A stretch of DNA of 37,184 nt, from contig DUEX01000008.1 in NCBI GenBank assembly GCA_011170325.1, positions 18,690-55,873 of the forward strand, given 5' to 3'. The position numbers and the translations under genes are program-made. How positions within the stretch are numbered: the stretch's first letter is position 1; each line of letters starts with the position of its first letter. The stretch is from Dehalococcoidia bacterium. Its GTDB lineage: Bacteria > Chloroflexota > Dehalococcoidia > GIF9 > UBA5629. Below the pieces are notes generated by a model. It was not told the origin of the DNA. It saw nothing but the letters and a program-made list of their open reading frames with translations, and searched no databases. Below, piece by piece: positions 7,529 through 19,875 of this stretch.

Positions 7529-7700
7529 TGGTTAGAATATAACTTATCATTGGTGGTGCAGGTGCATCAGCAGTGATTCTGATACGGTATTACTCCGCAA
7601 CATTTGCGCTGTTGACACAAATTATGCTGCTTGGCCAAGGCCTAAGCTAGCGCAAGGTATGTTTAATATCAAGACAATTAACAAAGGGTAACTTAATTCT

Positions 7701-8633
7701 ATGCTAAAAAATGCACGAATACTTGTAACCGGTGGTGCTGGGTTTATCGGCTCTCATCTTGTAGATAGGCTCTCCTCTGAAAATGAAGTAATTGTATTGG
7801 ACAACCTAGCTTCAGGCTCACTGGCAAATTTGGAACAAAGCAAAGATCACATTACCCTCATAAAAGGAGACATCCTGGATAAACCAATGATAGAAAGTAT
7901 AGTCGCTGATGTAGAATTTATCTTTCATCTAGCAGCAAATGTAGGGAATATTAAATCAATCGAAGACCCTTATTTTGATATGGAAGTGAATATAAAAGGG
8001 ACATTGAACCTTCTGGAAGCATGTTTGAACTCAAACGTCAGAAAATTTGTATACTCATCTTCGGCAGCTATATACGGGGATGCCATATATCTACCTATTG
8101 ATGAAAGCCATCCCCTAAATCCGGAATCCCCATATGCAGTAAGTAAACTAGCGGCAGAGAAATATTGTTTTGCCTTTCATAAGGTTCACGGTATCCCAAC
8201 AATCGCATTGAGATACTTCAATGTGTATGGTCCAAGACAAGGAAGTAGTCAATATGCTAATGTTATTCCAATTTTCTTTCGCAGAATCAGAGATAAGGAA
8301 CCTCTTACCATCTTCGGGGACGGTAATCAAACCAGGGATTTTATCAATGTAAAAGATGTAGTAGCCGCCAACATCCTGGCAGCTGAGACCGAAGAGGTGC
8401 TTGGAATATTCAATATCGCCAGCAGCAAGTCTACTTCAGTGAATGAATTAGCCGACTATGTTATTGATATTACAAATTACCAAACTAAGCGTATCTATGC
8501 TCCACCTCGGAAAGGCGAGGTATTGCACAGCTTGGCAGACATCAGCGCGTCAAAAAGGTCTCTGGGATTCAGTCCCTCGATGAACATTGCAGATGGTCTA
8601 CGGCAATATTTTGAATACTTAAAAGCACATTAG
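7701..8633 (+). CDS. NAD-dependent epimerase/dehydratase, UDP-glucose 4-epimerase-like
   Basis: A 310-residue extended SDR: TGGAGFIGSHL near 10-20, YSSSAAIYGD, YAVSK catalytic pair near 148-152, RYFNVYGPRQ and TRDFINVKDVV. This combination is usual for GalE-type 4-epimerases of UDP-sugars, although related C5 or C6 modifying enzymes share it. It is separated from the previous gene by 172 bases and starts a new run of sugar-nucleotide genes. AAAGGG lies about 12 bases before the ATG, a little far. Confidence 0.86.
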   Translation: MLKNARILVTGGAGFIGSHLVDRLSSENEVIVLDNLASGSLANLEQSKDHITLIKGDILDKPMIESIVADVEFIFHLAANVGNIKSIEDPYFDMEVNIKGTLNLLEACLNSNVRKFVYSSSAAIYGDAIYLPIDESHPLNPESPYAVSKLAAEKYCFAFHKVHGIPTIALRYFNVYGPRQGSSQYANVIPIFFRRIRDKEPLTIFGDGNQTRDFINVKDVVAANILAAETEEVLGIFNIASSKSTSVNELADYVIDITNYQTKRIYAPPRKGEVLHSLADISASKRSLGFSPSMNIADGLRQYFEYLKAH

Positions 8634-8662
8634 ACCCTATGCAAATTGAATGGAGGTCGTTG

Positions 8663-9544
8663 GTGAAAGTCCTAATTTTAGGCATTACTGGAATGTTAGG
8701 GCATAAGTTATATCAACAGTTAGTAACAACATTCGATGTAATTGGCACACTTAGAGGTGGTTATAACAGTATCAGCAGATACGGTTTCTTCCAGGAATCT
8801 GATATAATCCCTAATATCAATGCTCTGAGAATTTCTCAGATAGAGGAGGTAATTGGGAGAATTAATCCGAATGTGGTAATCAACTCTATAGGGATAATAA
8901 AATCTGTGAGGGAAGCGCAAGATAGGTTACTTAATATTTGGGTAAATTCGCTGTTCCCACATCAGCTATACCAAATCTGCAAAAGAAAAGAAATACGACT
9001 GATTCATATTAGCACGGATTGCGTATTCTCTGGCAAAAAGGGTAACTACCGGGAAACCGATCCATCCGACGCAGAGGATATCTACGGAAAGACCAAATAC
9101 CTCGGCGAGGTAAGTGAAGAAAGGGCACTAACTATAAGGACTTCGCTTATCGGCAGGGAACTGTCAACTGCAAATAACTTGGTGGAATGGTTTCTATCCA
9201 ACCAAGGAAGCAAAGTCAATGGTTTCACCAATGCCATATTCAGCGGCTTCCCCACCATTCGCTTCGCCCAAATTATGGCTAACATAATTGCGAAAGAGCA
9301 AAATCTAAGCGGTGTTTACCACATATCATCCAAACCAATTAGCAAATTCAAGCTTCTTACCCTTATACGGGAAAGGATGAATCTCGATATTGAGGTTGAA
9401 GAATACACCGATTTTTGCTGTGATAGAAGTCTAGACTCAACACTCTATCGAGATAAAACTGGCTTTGAGCCTGCCTCTTGGGGGGAAATGATTGATGAAT
9501 TTGCCCAGGACGCCCAACAATACCAACAATGGAGAGCAAAATGA
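8663..9544 (+). CDS. RmlD-like NDP-sugar reductase (SDR), likely the reductase of an L-FucNAc/L-QuiNAc-type pathway
   Basis: I choose the GTG at 8663 over the ATG at 8639 because GGAGG lies 6 bases before it and the protein then begins at the Rossmann strand VKVLILGITGMLGHKL. The 293-residue product has ISTDCVFSG and the catalytic YGKTK, as in dTDP-4-dehydrorhamnose reductases. WbjC/CapF reductases of FucNAc synthesis carry an extra C-terminal cupin domain and are near 370 residues; this one stops without it, which is closer to WbvR of UDP-L-QuiNAc synthesis. It overlaps the next gene by 4 bases and sits with a CapE-like and a 2-epimerase gene, so the three probably act in one pathway. The exact product is inference. 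Confidence 0.82.
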   Translation: MKVLILGITGMLGHKLYQQLVTTFDVIGTLRGGYNSISRYGFFQESDIIPNINALRISQIEEVIGRINPNVVINSIGIIKSVREAQDRLLNIWVNSLFPHQLYQICKRKEIRLIHISTDCVFSGKKGNYRETDPSDAEDIYGKTKYLGEVSEERALTIRTSLIGRELSTANNLVEWFLSNQGSKVNGFTNAIFSGFPTIRFAQIMANIIAKEQNLSGVYHISSKPISKFKLLTLIRERMNLDIEVEEYTDFCCDRSLDSTLYRDKTGFEPASWGEMIDEFAQDAQQYQQWRAK

Positions 9545-10569
9545 TTTTCCAAGATAAAACGATATTAATTACTGGTGGTACGGGGTCGTTGGGGAAGAAT
9601 CTAGTTCGCAGAATAATGACCGGCAAATTAGGTATGCCTAAGAAGGTTACCATTTTTTCCCGAGACGAAGACAAGCAGTATTCGATGAGACTAGAGTGGA
9701 AAAATATGAAAGTAGCTACTGATGATGTACTTTATCACAATGCTGAAGAGATATTGGATTTTCGCATTGGTGATGTTAAGGATTATGAGTCAATGACAAG
9801 AAGCGTCAAGGAAGCTGAAATAGTAATACATGCTGCAGCACTTAAGCAAGTCCCAGTTTGTGAATACTTTCCCTATGAATCAGTAAAGACAAATCTTTTA
9901 GGAGTGCAGAATATCATCCATACCATTAGGGAAAATGAAAATAGAGTCGAAACAGTCCTTGCCGTCTCCACTGATAAAGCCTGTAAGCCAATCAATGTCT
10001 ACGGCATGTGCAAAGCAATCCAAGAAAGATTAATAATAGAGGCAAACCTCAGATGCCCAGACACTAGATTTATTTGTGCTAGATATGGCAATGTGGCAGC
10101 ATCGAGGGGTTCGGTTATTCCACTTTTCCAAGAGCAGATAAGAAATGGTGGGCCGGTCACCATTACTGTGAGGGAGATGACAAGGTTCTTGCTAACTCAG
10201 GATACCGCTTGTAACATTATCTTCGATGCGATTCGTTTTGGCAAAGCTGGTGATATCTATATTCCAGACCTTCATTCTGCCAATATCATGGATTTAGCGG
10301 AAATAATGATTGGAGACAGGAAGATAGACACCGAATTTATTGGGATTCGACCAGGTGAGAAGATTCATGAGATACTGATTTCCGAAGAAGAGATATCGAG
10401 GACGATTAGAAGAGGCAATTACTATGTGATTCGCCCAATTCTGACGGAAATACGGGGGGGTGAAATTGGTAAACCTGTGTTGACCAAAGAGCTTTCCTCT
10501 GCCGACTGGACAATGAACAAAAACGAATTAAAGGACTTTTTAGAGGACGAAGGGCTATTAGATTTCTGA
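9541..10569 (+). CDS. UDP-GlcNAc 4,6-dehydratase/5-epimerase-like (CapE/WbjB/WbvB family)
   Basis: A 342-residue polysaccharide-biosynthesis SDR. It has TGGTGSLGKNLVRR near the N-terminus, FSRDEDKQYSMRLEW, AALKQVPVCEYFPYE, VSTDKACKPINVYGMCK and REMTRFLLT, which mark the CapE/WbjB/FlaA1 family; the usual Tyr is in VYGMCK. Family members remove water from UDP-GlcNAc (C4-keto, C6-deoxy) and some also invert C5. The ATG at 9541 overlaps the previous TGA and has GGAG upstream, so I prefer it to the ATG at 9529. The next gene follows after one base. Confidence 0.9.
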   Translation: MIFQDKTILITGGTGSLGKNLVRRIMTGKLGMPKKVTIFSRDEDKQYSMRLEWKNMKVATDDVLYHNAEEILDFRIGDVKDYESMTRSVKEAEIVIHAAALKQVPVCEYFPYESVKTNLLGVQNIIHTIRENENRVETVLAVSTDKACKPINVYGMCKAIQERLIIEANLRCPDTRFICARYGNVAASRGSVIPLFQEQIRNGGPVTITVREMTRFLLTQDTACNIIFDAIRFGKAGDIYIPDLHSANIMDLAEIMIGDRKIDTEFIGIRPGEKIHEILISEEEISRTIRRGNYYVIRPILTEIRGGEIGKPVLTKELSSADWTMNKNELKDFLEDEGLLDF

Positions 10570-10570
10570 G

Positions 10571-11668
10571 ATGAAAATGAAGGTTATGACTATATTGGGC
10601 ACTAGGCCTGAGATTATCAGGTTAAGTCTAATCATCAAAAAATTGGACAGATATTGCAGCCATACTTTAGTTCATACCGGTCAGAACTTCGATGACAACC
10701 TCAGTTCGATTTTTTTCAGCGACTTGGGCTTAAGAGAGCCAGACTACTACTTAGGAGTAAGAGCCGACACCTTTGGCGAACAGATAGGAAAAATAATCAT
10801 CGAAACCGAGAAGGTCATCCTGAAGGAAAAACCTGACAGGATACTCATCCTGGGTGACACCAACAGTGGGCTAGTAAGTATTGTCGCTAAAAGAATGGGG
10901 ATACCCACTTTCCATATGGAAGCAGGAAATCGTTGCTTCGATTATCGCGTCCCTGAAGAGGTCAATAGAAAAATTATTGACCATTGTAGCACTATACTTC
11001 TTCCATATACCTATAGGAGCAAAGAGAATCTGCTTAATGAGGGTATCACCAATGAGGCAATTTACGTTACCGGAAACCCCATATATGAGGTCATTGAGCA
11101 CTACTCAAAGGGGATTAAGAGTAGCAAAATACTAAGCAAACTGAAGGTGCAGCCACAGAAGTATTTTCTTGTGACCATGCATCGGGCAGAGAATGTTGAT
11201 GATAAAGATAGGCTTGAAAACATCCTCGCTGGTCTGGACAAGATAACTAAAGAATACAATTTCTACGCTATCTGTAGCCTGCACCCGAGAACACGGAGCA
11301 AAATAGAGCAGTTCAATCTACGGACAAGCAATAAGAACATCTACTTCTCAGCACCGTTCGGTTTTTTTGACTTCATTGCTTTGGAAAAGAATGCGTTATG
11401 CGTCATTACTGATAGCGGAACAGTTCAGGAGGAGTGCTGCATCCTTAGGGCACCCAATATCACCATCAGGGATGTAACTGAAAGACCAGAAACAATTGAA
11501 AGTGGTAGCAACATACTAACCAGCATTTCACCAGATTTGATGTTAAAGGCCGTGGAGATTGTATCGACCGAGAAGCGTGAATGGGAACCTCCAGCAGGAT
11601 ACTTAGATAGAAATGTCTCATCAAAAGTGGTCAAGATCATCCTCGGCTATCTTAGAGATGCAGTATGA
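10571..11668 (+). CDS. UDP-N-acetylglucosamine 2-epimerase-like (WecB/CapG/WbjD/WbvD)
   Basis: A 365-residue non-hydrolysing epimerase-family protein: ILGTRPEIIRLS at the N-terminus, HTGQNFDDNLS, ILGDTNSGLVS, FHMEAGNRCFD with the family His/Glu, MHRAENVDD and ITDSGTVQEECCIL. With the two genes before it, it would invert C2 of the 6-deoxy-HexNAc product, giving UDP-L-FucNAc or UDP-L-QuiNAc (via UDP-L-RhaNAc). Plain UDP-ManNAc formation is possible but less consistent with the neighbours. Its stop overlaps the start of the radical SAM gene (ATGA). Confidence 0.9.
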   Translation: MKMKVMTILGTRPEIIRLSLIIKKLDRYCSHTLVHTGQNFDDNLSSIFFSDLGLREPDYYLGVRADTFGEQIGKIIIETEKVILKEKPDRILILGDTNSGLVSIVAKRMGIPTFHMEAGNRCFDYRVPEEVNRKIIDHCSTILLPYTYRSKENLLNEGITNEAIYVTGNPIYEVIEHYSKGIKSSKILSKLKVQPQKYFLVTMHRAENVDDKDRLENILAGLDKITKEYNFYAICSLHPRTRSKIEQFNLRTSNKNIYFSAPFGFFDFIALEKNALCVITDSGTVQEECCILRAPNITIRDVTERPETIESGSNILTSISPDLMLKAVEIVSTEKREWEPPAGYLDRNVSSKVVKIILGYLRDAV

Positions 11669-13116
11669 AGCTACGTATAATTTTAATTAACCCAAGGCTT
11701 AGAGCATGGAGCCCAACTGTGTTGGTTCCTCTTGGGCTAGCATACATTGCATCTGTGTTGGAAAACGAAGGAAACGATATCGAGATCATTGATATGAACG
11801 CTGAGAAGGTGACCGACGAGCACCTGCAAAGAAGAGTAAGTGATGCCGATGTAGTAGGTATAACCGGCATGATTACCGAATATCAAGAGGTTTTAAGAAT
11901 AACTAATATTATTAAAGAGACAAACAGGCATATAAAAGTGGTTTTAGGAGGTCCACTGGCTACAACAACTCCCCAGGAGTTGCTCCAAATATCCCAAGCT
12001 GATTTTGTAGTCATCGGGGAGGGCGAGAGAACAATAGCTGACCTTGTTTCTGCCATAAAGCAAGGTGACAACTTTGCAGACATTAAAGGGATTGGATGTA
12101 AAGATGGCAACCAAATCTCTATCACCGATCGTCCAGAACCCATCGCTAACTTGAACATCATTCCATTTCCTGCAAGGCACCTCTTAGATATGAACCGCTA
12201 TGTCCAAAATCAGTTTCATAGCTTCAGTTCCAAGATGGAAGGATTCGGCGAAATTAAGAGCACCAATTTGATTACAAGCAGAGGATGCCCTTACAGTTGC
12301 ACCTTCTGTTTTAGAGATATGTGGGGCTATAAATGGAGAGGACGAAGCCCGGAGAACATCGTTGAAGAAATGGAATTCCTATATGCAAAATATGGCATAA
12401 ATGGCTTCTTCTTCAATGATGATACCTTTGTTCTCGACAGAAACAGAGTCTTTGAATTTTGTAACCTATTAAAGGAGAGAAAACTAAATGTAGTCTGGTT
12501 TTGTAATGGTCGAGTAAATCTTATGACAAAAGAGTTGCTTGAAGCTATGTATGAGGCTGGCTGTAAGGAAATTGCCTATGGCATAGAGTCTGGGAGCCAA
12601 AAGATGCTTAACTCACTGAAGAAGAGCATAACCCTTGAGCAAGTAAGAAATACAGTCAAATGGACAAAACAGGCTGGAATCAGTGCTAACGGGTATTTCA
12701 TGATAGGATTACCAGGTGAAACTAAGGAAGATATTCGCCAGACTATTGGCTTTGCTGAGGAACTGGACTTAGGTTTTTACGGGTTTTCCCTGCTGACCCC
12801 ACTCCCTGGCACCGAATTATATAATGCTGCTGTAGAAAAGGGATTAATACAAGCCGATATGGCCTCGCTTAAAGACTGGGCCTTTAACACTAATGTAAAT
12901 TTGACTAAAGATTGTTCCAACGAAGACTTAGTTGCATTCAAGAACGAAATATTCAGGAAGTTTACGCTCAAAAATTTTGGCAAATATTATATGTTCAATC
13001 CGGCTTTCTTAAAAAGGGCAACGAAGGTAGCACTGTCACTGCAAAACATAAATGAAGCCAAAGATTTAGCTAGGAAGACTAAGGGGATTATCCAGTCTTA
13101 CTGGCACAAGGCTTAA
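11665..13116 (+). CDS. Radical SAM enzyme with B12-binding-type N-terminal domain
   Basis: A 483-residue protein. Residues 1-150 form a cobalamin-binding-like Rossmann domain (ILINPRLRAWSPT, then VVLGGPLATTTPQEL and FVVIGEGERTI) but no DxHxxG base-off His motif is seen. The radical SAM core has SRGCPYSCTFCFRD at 206-219, a CxxxCxxC cluster with Cys208, Cys212 and Cys215, followed by FFFNDDTF and AYGIESGSQKMLNSL. Such enzymes include methylases at unactivated carbon or phosphorus and ring-forming enzymes. It is embedded by ATGA overlap between sugar-nucleotide genes and a glycosyltransferase, so a sugar or glycan-lipid modification is likely. The substrate cannot be told. Confidence 0.88.
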   Translation: MKLRIILINPRLRAWSPTVLVPLGLAYIASVLENEGNDIEIIDMNAEKVTDEHLQRRVSDADVVGITGMITEYQEVLRITNIIKETNRHIKVVLGGPLATTTPQELLQISQADFVVIGEGERTIADLVSAIKQGDNFADIKGIGCKDGNQISITDRPEPIANLNIIPFPARHLLDMNRYVQNQFHSFSSKMEGFGEIKSTNLITSRGCPYSCTFCFRDMWGYKWRGRSPENIVEEMEFLYAKYGINGFFFNDDTFVLDRNRVFEFCNLLKERKLNVVWFCNGRVNLMTKELLEAMYEAGCKEIAYGIESGSQKMLNSLKKSITLEQVRNTVKWTKQAGISANGYFMIGLPGETKEDIRQTIGFAEELDLGFYGFSLLTPLPGTELYNAAVEKGLIQADMASLKDWAFNTNVNLTKDCSNEDLVAFKNEIFRKFTLKNFGKYYMFNPAFLKRATKVALSLQNINEAKDLARKTKGIIQSYWHKA

Positions 13117-13119
13117 GCA

Positions 13120-14289
13120 ATGAAGATTTTGCAAGTATTTAGCTTCTTCTCTCTTCCGCATGGCGGTGGAACTGTTGACCTTGTATATAAGCTGTCACAA
13201 GCTCTGATGCATAGGGGGCATGAAGTTACAATCTATGCTAGTAACTTTGAATTAGACCAAGCATATGTAGATTCCTTACAGGGAATAGAGGTTCACCCCT
13301 TTCGCAGCTTTGTTGACTTGCCAGGGCTCCACTTAACGCCAGGTCTGATATTAGAAGCAAGGAGAAAACTTAGAGAATTCGACATCATACACCTGCACGC
13401 CTACAGGTGCTTTCAAAATATTGTTATTGCCCATTATGCGAGAGAATATGGCGTACCCTATGTATTGCAGGCTCACGGCTCGCTTCCAAGAATAATGAGT
13501 AAGCAGAGACTGAAGCAAGTATATGATAGCTTTTGGGGATACAAACTGTTGAGAGATGCTTCAAAGGTAATTGCTATTACCAAAACGGAAGTCAAGCAGT
13601 ACAAGAGCATGGGAATAAGCGAGGATAAAATTGGCATTGTACCTAATGGAATTGACCTATCTGAATTTGAGAATTTGCCGGGAAAAGGCGAATTCAGAAG
13701 ACAATACGGCATAAACGGCAATCAAAAGATAATTCTTTATTTGGGCAGAATACACAGGATTAAGAGTCCTGACCTCTTAGCAGAGGCATTCACCTGTCTC
13801 TCAAAAGATTTTAGTGATGCCAAACTTGCAATTGTCGGACCCGATGATGGGTATTTGCCTTTCCTTAAAGAATTAGTAGCCGATTTGGAAATCGCCGACA
13901 AGGTTTTATTTGCTGGTCCACTGTATGGGCAGGAGAAATTAAAAGCTTATGTCGACGCTGATGTATATGTTCTGCCATCATTTTATGAGATATTCGGCAT
14001 AACCGTTCTTGAAGCACTTGCTTGTGGCACGCCAGTGATAGTGACCGACCGCTGCGGCATAGCCGATGCAATCGATGGTCAGGCGGGGCTTGTCGTTCCT
14101 TACAATAAAGAGCAACTACAACACGCGCTTCTGCGCATGCTGGGTGATGACAGAATGAGACTGGAGTTTAGTGAGAAAGGTAAATTATTGGTGCGCCAGA
14201 AATTCAACTGGGAGAAAATAGCTGGGCAGGTAGAGATTGTATATTTAGGTTGTTTATCATCAATGATTGAGCCATGGCGAATAAACTGA
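13120..14289 (+). CDS. Family 4 glycosyltransferase (GT-B)
   Basis: A 389-residue enzyme beginning MKILQVFSFFSLPHGGGTVD, with HLHAYRCFQN, VPNGIDLSEFE, ILYLGRIHRIKSPDLLAEA, and SFYEIFGITVLEALACGTPV: the EX7E-type donor site of GT4 enzymes is clear here. It is the last + gene of region A and faces the - strand operon after 57 bases, in which I see no good terminator. Confidence 0.9.
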   Translation: MKILQVFSFFSLPHGGGTVDLVYKLSQALMHRGHEVTIYASNFELDQAYVDSLQGIEVHPFRSFVDLPGLHLTPGLILEARRKLREFDIIHLHAYRCFQNIVIAHYAREYGVPYVLQAHGSLPRIMSKQRLKQVYDSFWGYKLLRDASKVIAITKTEVKQYKSMGISEDKIGIVPNGIDLSEFENLPGKGEFRRQYGINGNQKIILYLGRIHRIKSPDLLAEAFTCLSKDFSDAKLAIVGPDDGYLPFLKELVADLEIADKVLFAGPLYGQEKLKAYVDADVYVLPSFYEIFGITVLEALACGTPVIVTDRCGIADAIDGQAGLVVPYNKEQLQHALLRMLGDDRMRLEFSEKGKLLVRQKFNWEKIAGQVEIVYLGCLSSMIEPWRIN

Positions 14290-14346
14290 AAATATAATGC
14301 ACCCAGAAATTTGGACTTTTTTTGACGATTTACACATTGCCCATTC

Positions 14347-15207
14347 TTACAGTTTACCCTTAACCCTTTTGCAATAAAAAGGTATTATTTCATATAAATC
14401 GTCTGCTGAATAAGCAACCAATTTCTTGTTCTTAATTGCCATTGCTTTTACAAGCCCAAATACAAATCCTTTCAATTTTCTAAGAGAAGGTGATTCAGCA
14501 ATTCTGGAATAAGTCGGTTTTCTAGTGAGTATTAACCGACCGTCATAGGTAGAGAGCACATATGTGAAATGTTCTTTTTGCATTAACCTTTCCGGTGTAT
14601 TATCTTCAATATTAAACAGATCAAATAGTTCGCCTAAAACAAATATAGAATTCGTAGCAGTGCAACAGATCAATTCATGTCCTTTTCTCTTAGCAAGATT
14701 GCACAATGCCAGCACTGATGATCCTATGTTCGTATTCCCCTTACAACCTATAGCCTCAATATGAGGTGGAATTGTGGGATTATGTTCGATGACTATTACC
14801 CTTGCCTTGTACTCTCTTATACTCTCCCATATATAGTATTCATTGCCGTCTACGTCTATAGATAACAGATCTATTTGTTTAGGTATATCATGACTTTTTA
14901 GGATATTGTCTAAGGTGCTATTACCTGTACTTTCAATTCTTTTATTAATAGTGAGCACCTTCTTATTACCCCCCCGCCATTTTTCGAAAAGAGATTTATA
15001 CTTTTTCTTATCACTTTCTATATATACACCCTCCCAACCTCTGTTCACTACTAGATTCCATGTATTACTTAAATACTCGCCATCCCAAGCGCCAAACTCT
15101 ACACACCTTTTGCTTCCTTCTCCTATTACACTAAATATATATTCAAGAATGCCGTCTTCACCATCCTGCGATTTGATATTTTTACCGTACTTGCTTAGTG
15201 TATTCAT
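14347..15207 (-). CDS. FkbM-related SAM-methyltransferase-fold protein
   Basis: A 286-residue protein. Motif-I-like CVEFGAWDGEYLSNTW, an acidic YIESDKKKYKS at the end of strand two, and LLSIDVDGNEYYIWESI, which resembles the DVDGYE signature of FkbM methyltransferases. The opening KYGKNIKSQDGEDGIL is typical of a conserved glycan-locus family often left hypothetical. An AGAGG site precedes the ATG, within the end of the upstream gene. It is the last gene of the - operon. O-methylation of a sugar is likely but not shown. Confidence 0.7.
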   Translation of the reverse strand: MNTLSKYGKNIKSQDGEDGILEYIFSVIGEGSKRCVEFGAWDGEYLSNTWNLVVNRGWEGVYIESDKKKYKSLFEKWRGGNKKVLTINKRIESTGNSTLDNILKSHDIPKQIDLLSIDVDGNEYYIWESIREYKARVIVIEHNPTIPPHIEAIGCKGNTNIGSSVLALCNLAKRKGHELICCTATNSIFVLGELFDLFNIEDNTPERLMQKEHFTYVLSTYDGRLILTRKPTYSRIAESPSLRKLKGFVFGLVKAMAIKNKKLVAYSADDLYEIIPFYCKRVKGKL

Positions 15208-15209
15208 AT

Positions 15210-15784
15210 TTACCTCTTTTCACACTCGACGTTGAGACTTATCAAAATCCCATTCTCTTTATCCATATGGGGAACATACGCCTGAGAATAATCATCGTAA
15301 TCCTTGTGAATTGTTTGTCTCCAATCGTATCTGCGGATGTTTTTGAAGCCCACCTTTGTTAACACCTCAGACAAGTAAGCAAAGTCGAATACTATATAAT
15401 GAGTGTTCTCAGGATAGTCTTGCCTACCGAATAGTGGGCCAAGGATCAGTTTTAGATTTTCGGTTTTGAGATAAACTTCAACTAGCTTTTGAAAATCAGG
15501 GACAGCAACTCGAAGGATACCACCAGGCTTTAGAACTCGATACCATTCTTTTAAGACGTCCTCTGTCTGGTTTCTCCTAAAATGCTCAAGTAGATGGCAA
15601 GCGTAAACTAAATCAACTGAGTTGTCTTCAAACATGTTTAGTTTATCGGCTGAAGTAACAAAGTCCACATGCGGGAGCTCCCTGACATCAGTATGAATGA
15701 AACCAGGTATATATCTGTCTCCGCAGCCAATATGCAGCTTTATCTCTTGAGTAACCTTCTGAGTTCTCTCCTTCGCAAAGTCAT

Positions 15785-15788
<4 letters not shown>
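15210..15788 (-). CDS. Class I SAM-dependent methyltransferase (type 11 family)
   Basis: A 192-residue protein with KLHIGCGDRYIPGFIHTDV (motif I and the acidic residue), DNSVDLVYACHLLEHF, and YRVLKPGGILRVAVPDF. This is the methyltransferase-11-like group common in lipopolysaccharide and capsule loci, sometimes called predicted SAM-dependent methyltransferase. Its ATG overlaps the stop of the FkbM gene by 4 bases, indicating coupled translation. Acceptor unknown. Confidence 0.87.
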
Positions 15789-18655
<2,867 letters not shown>

Positions 18656-18690
18656 TATTCAACCTCCGAATATCCTTTGGCACTATTATT

Positions 18691-19866
18691 TTACACCCGC
18701 AAACCCGACAGATTAACGCCATTTGCTTTAAGCGTTTCCATCAGGTCGACTTCAAACCGCTCCACAAATTTCTCTTTGGTAAAAGGCCGATACTGCTCAG
18801 AGGATAGATATTCCCTTGCAGCCTCTCTAAATGAGGAAATGTCCTCGTCAGATAGATTCGAGAGATAGGTATGCAGCCCTGCATAGTCATCAAAATCACG
18901 CATATCTATAAAACAACTCTTAGGTATATACCTTTCAACATCAGGGGCACCCAGGTAGATAGGAATCGTTCCAACAAAGAGACAGTCAAATAACTTTTCC
19001 GTCATGTAGCCAGGCATTACCATGCTTTCAAAGCAAAGGGCGAATCTATACTGGCTCAATGTCTCGTATTTTGATTTTGCTTGACCTTTATAAATAGCCC
19101 TTAATGCCCTCCTGTTCTTCCAGTACATATATGGGAATCTCTGGCTGTAAGGTAGGTTGTGCAAGATTTGACATAAAGATATGTCCCAACCATAGCCGTA
19201 AAGGTCAACACTTCCAAGGCTTTGAAGTATAACCACTGCCCGGATTCTCTCGGAGTAGAGTCCACTGTCCTTTGCACCCTTATTAACCAGAATCTGCAAA
19301 CTCATATGATTTTGTCCTCTTCTCAATTGCAAATAAGGGGATGCTGTTCTGTTTGAGTTGATCATAGTGAGAAAGCCCCTGTCTTTATTGTTCCAGAGAC
19401 GCTCTATGACCCCATTTTCAACCTTGGGCAAGAAGAGTTTCCGCAAATTCGCTTGGTTGCTAAAGTACCTTTCGTATCCCATCCCTTCCGTATTGTGAAC
19501 ATACACCTTCTCAAAGTACTTCGTTAGACTACCAAGCTCACGATATAGCTGCGGGCTGGTAACTGGGGGCTCCACAACATAGAATGACCCTATAATGATA
19601 TCTTCTCTTTTAACCAGTTTATCATAATTTGTCAGTATTCCAAATGAATAGTAGATATTGTATTGTGCACCTAACTGCCTGTTCACAAGGTAATCCGCTG
19701 TATGAACATCAATACCCTTCGCTGAAAGAGCACTCCTCAATTCAATAAATGGGGAGAGAAAATTATCTCTAATAAGCACGGGATCATCCTCAAAAAGACG
19801 ATCCTGATAAAACCACTGTGACTGCGGATCAATAAATACCATTACATCTTTCGGCAACAGATTCAT
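18691..19866 (-). CDS. Family 10 (alpha-1,3/4-type) fucosyltransferase
   Basis: A 391-residue protein. The C-terminal half has the GT10 signature: YRFALCFES at 273-281, GYMTEKLFDCLFVGT at 286-300 and IPIYLGAPDVERYIP at 301-315. GT10 enzymes move L-fucose from GDP-fucose to GlcNAc or glucose; the gmd-fcl genes directly downstream supply the donor, so this call is supported by sequence and context together. The N-terminal part is more variable and there is no membrane anchor. AGGAG lies 6 bases before the ATG. The linkage made cannot be read. Confidence 0.9.
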   Translation of the reverse strand: MNLLPKDVMVFIDPQSQWFYQDRLFEDDPVLIRDNFLSPFIELRSALSAKGIDVHTADYLVNRQLGAQYNIYYSFGILTNYDKLVKREDIIIGSFYVVEPPVTSPQLYRELGSLTKYFEKVYVHNTEGMGYERYFSNQANLRKLFLPKVENGVIERLWNNKDRGFLTMINSNRTASPYLQLRRGQNHMSLQILVNKGAKDSGLYSERIRAVVILQSLGSVDLYGYGWDISLCQILHNLPYSQRFPYMYWKNRRALRAIYKGQAKSKYETLSQYRFALCFESMVMPGYMTEKLFDCLFVGTIPIYLGAPDVERYIPKSCFIDMRDFDDYAGLHTYLSNLSDEDISSFREAAREYLSSEQYRPFTKEKFVERFEVDLMETLKANGVNLSGLRV

Positions 19867-19875
19867 ACAAATCTC

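Noticed and set aside
7529-7700. Rossmann-like peptide IIGGAGASA in the gap between the GT4 gene and the epimerase gene at 7701
   Set aside because: The frame closes after about 30 codons, no start or ribosome site fits, and a GG-rich stretch gives such peptides by chance. Too weak to call a relic.
11883-12180. Overlapping antisense open frames, here and under many other genes
   Set aside because: They lie opposite strongly supported genes, lack ribosome sites and recognisable motifs, and are expected from codon bias.
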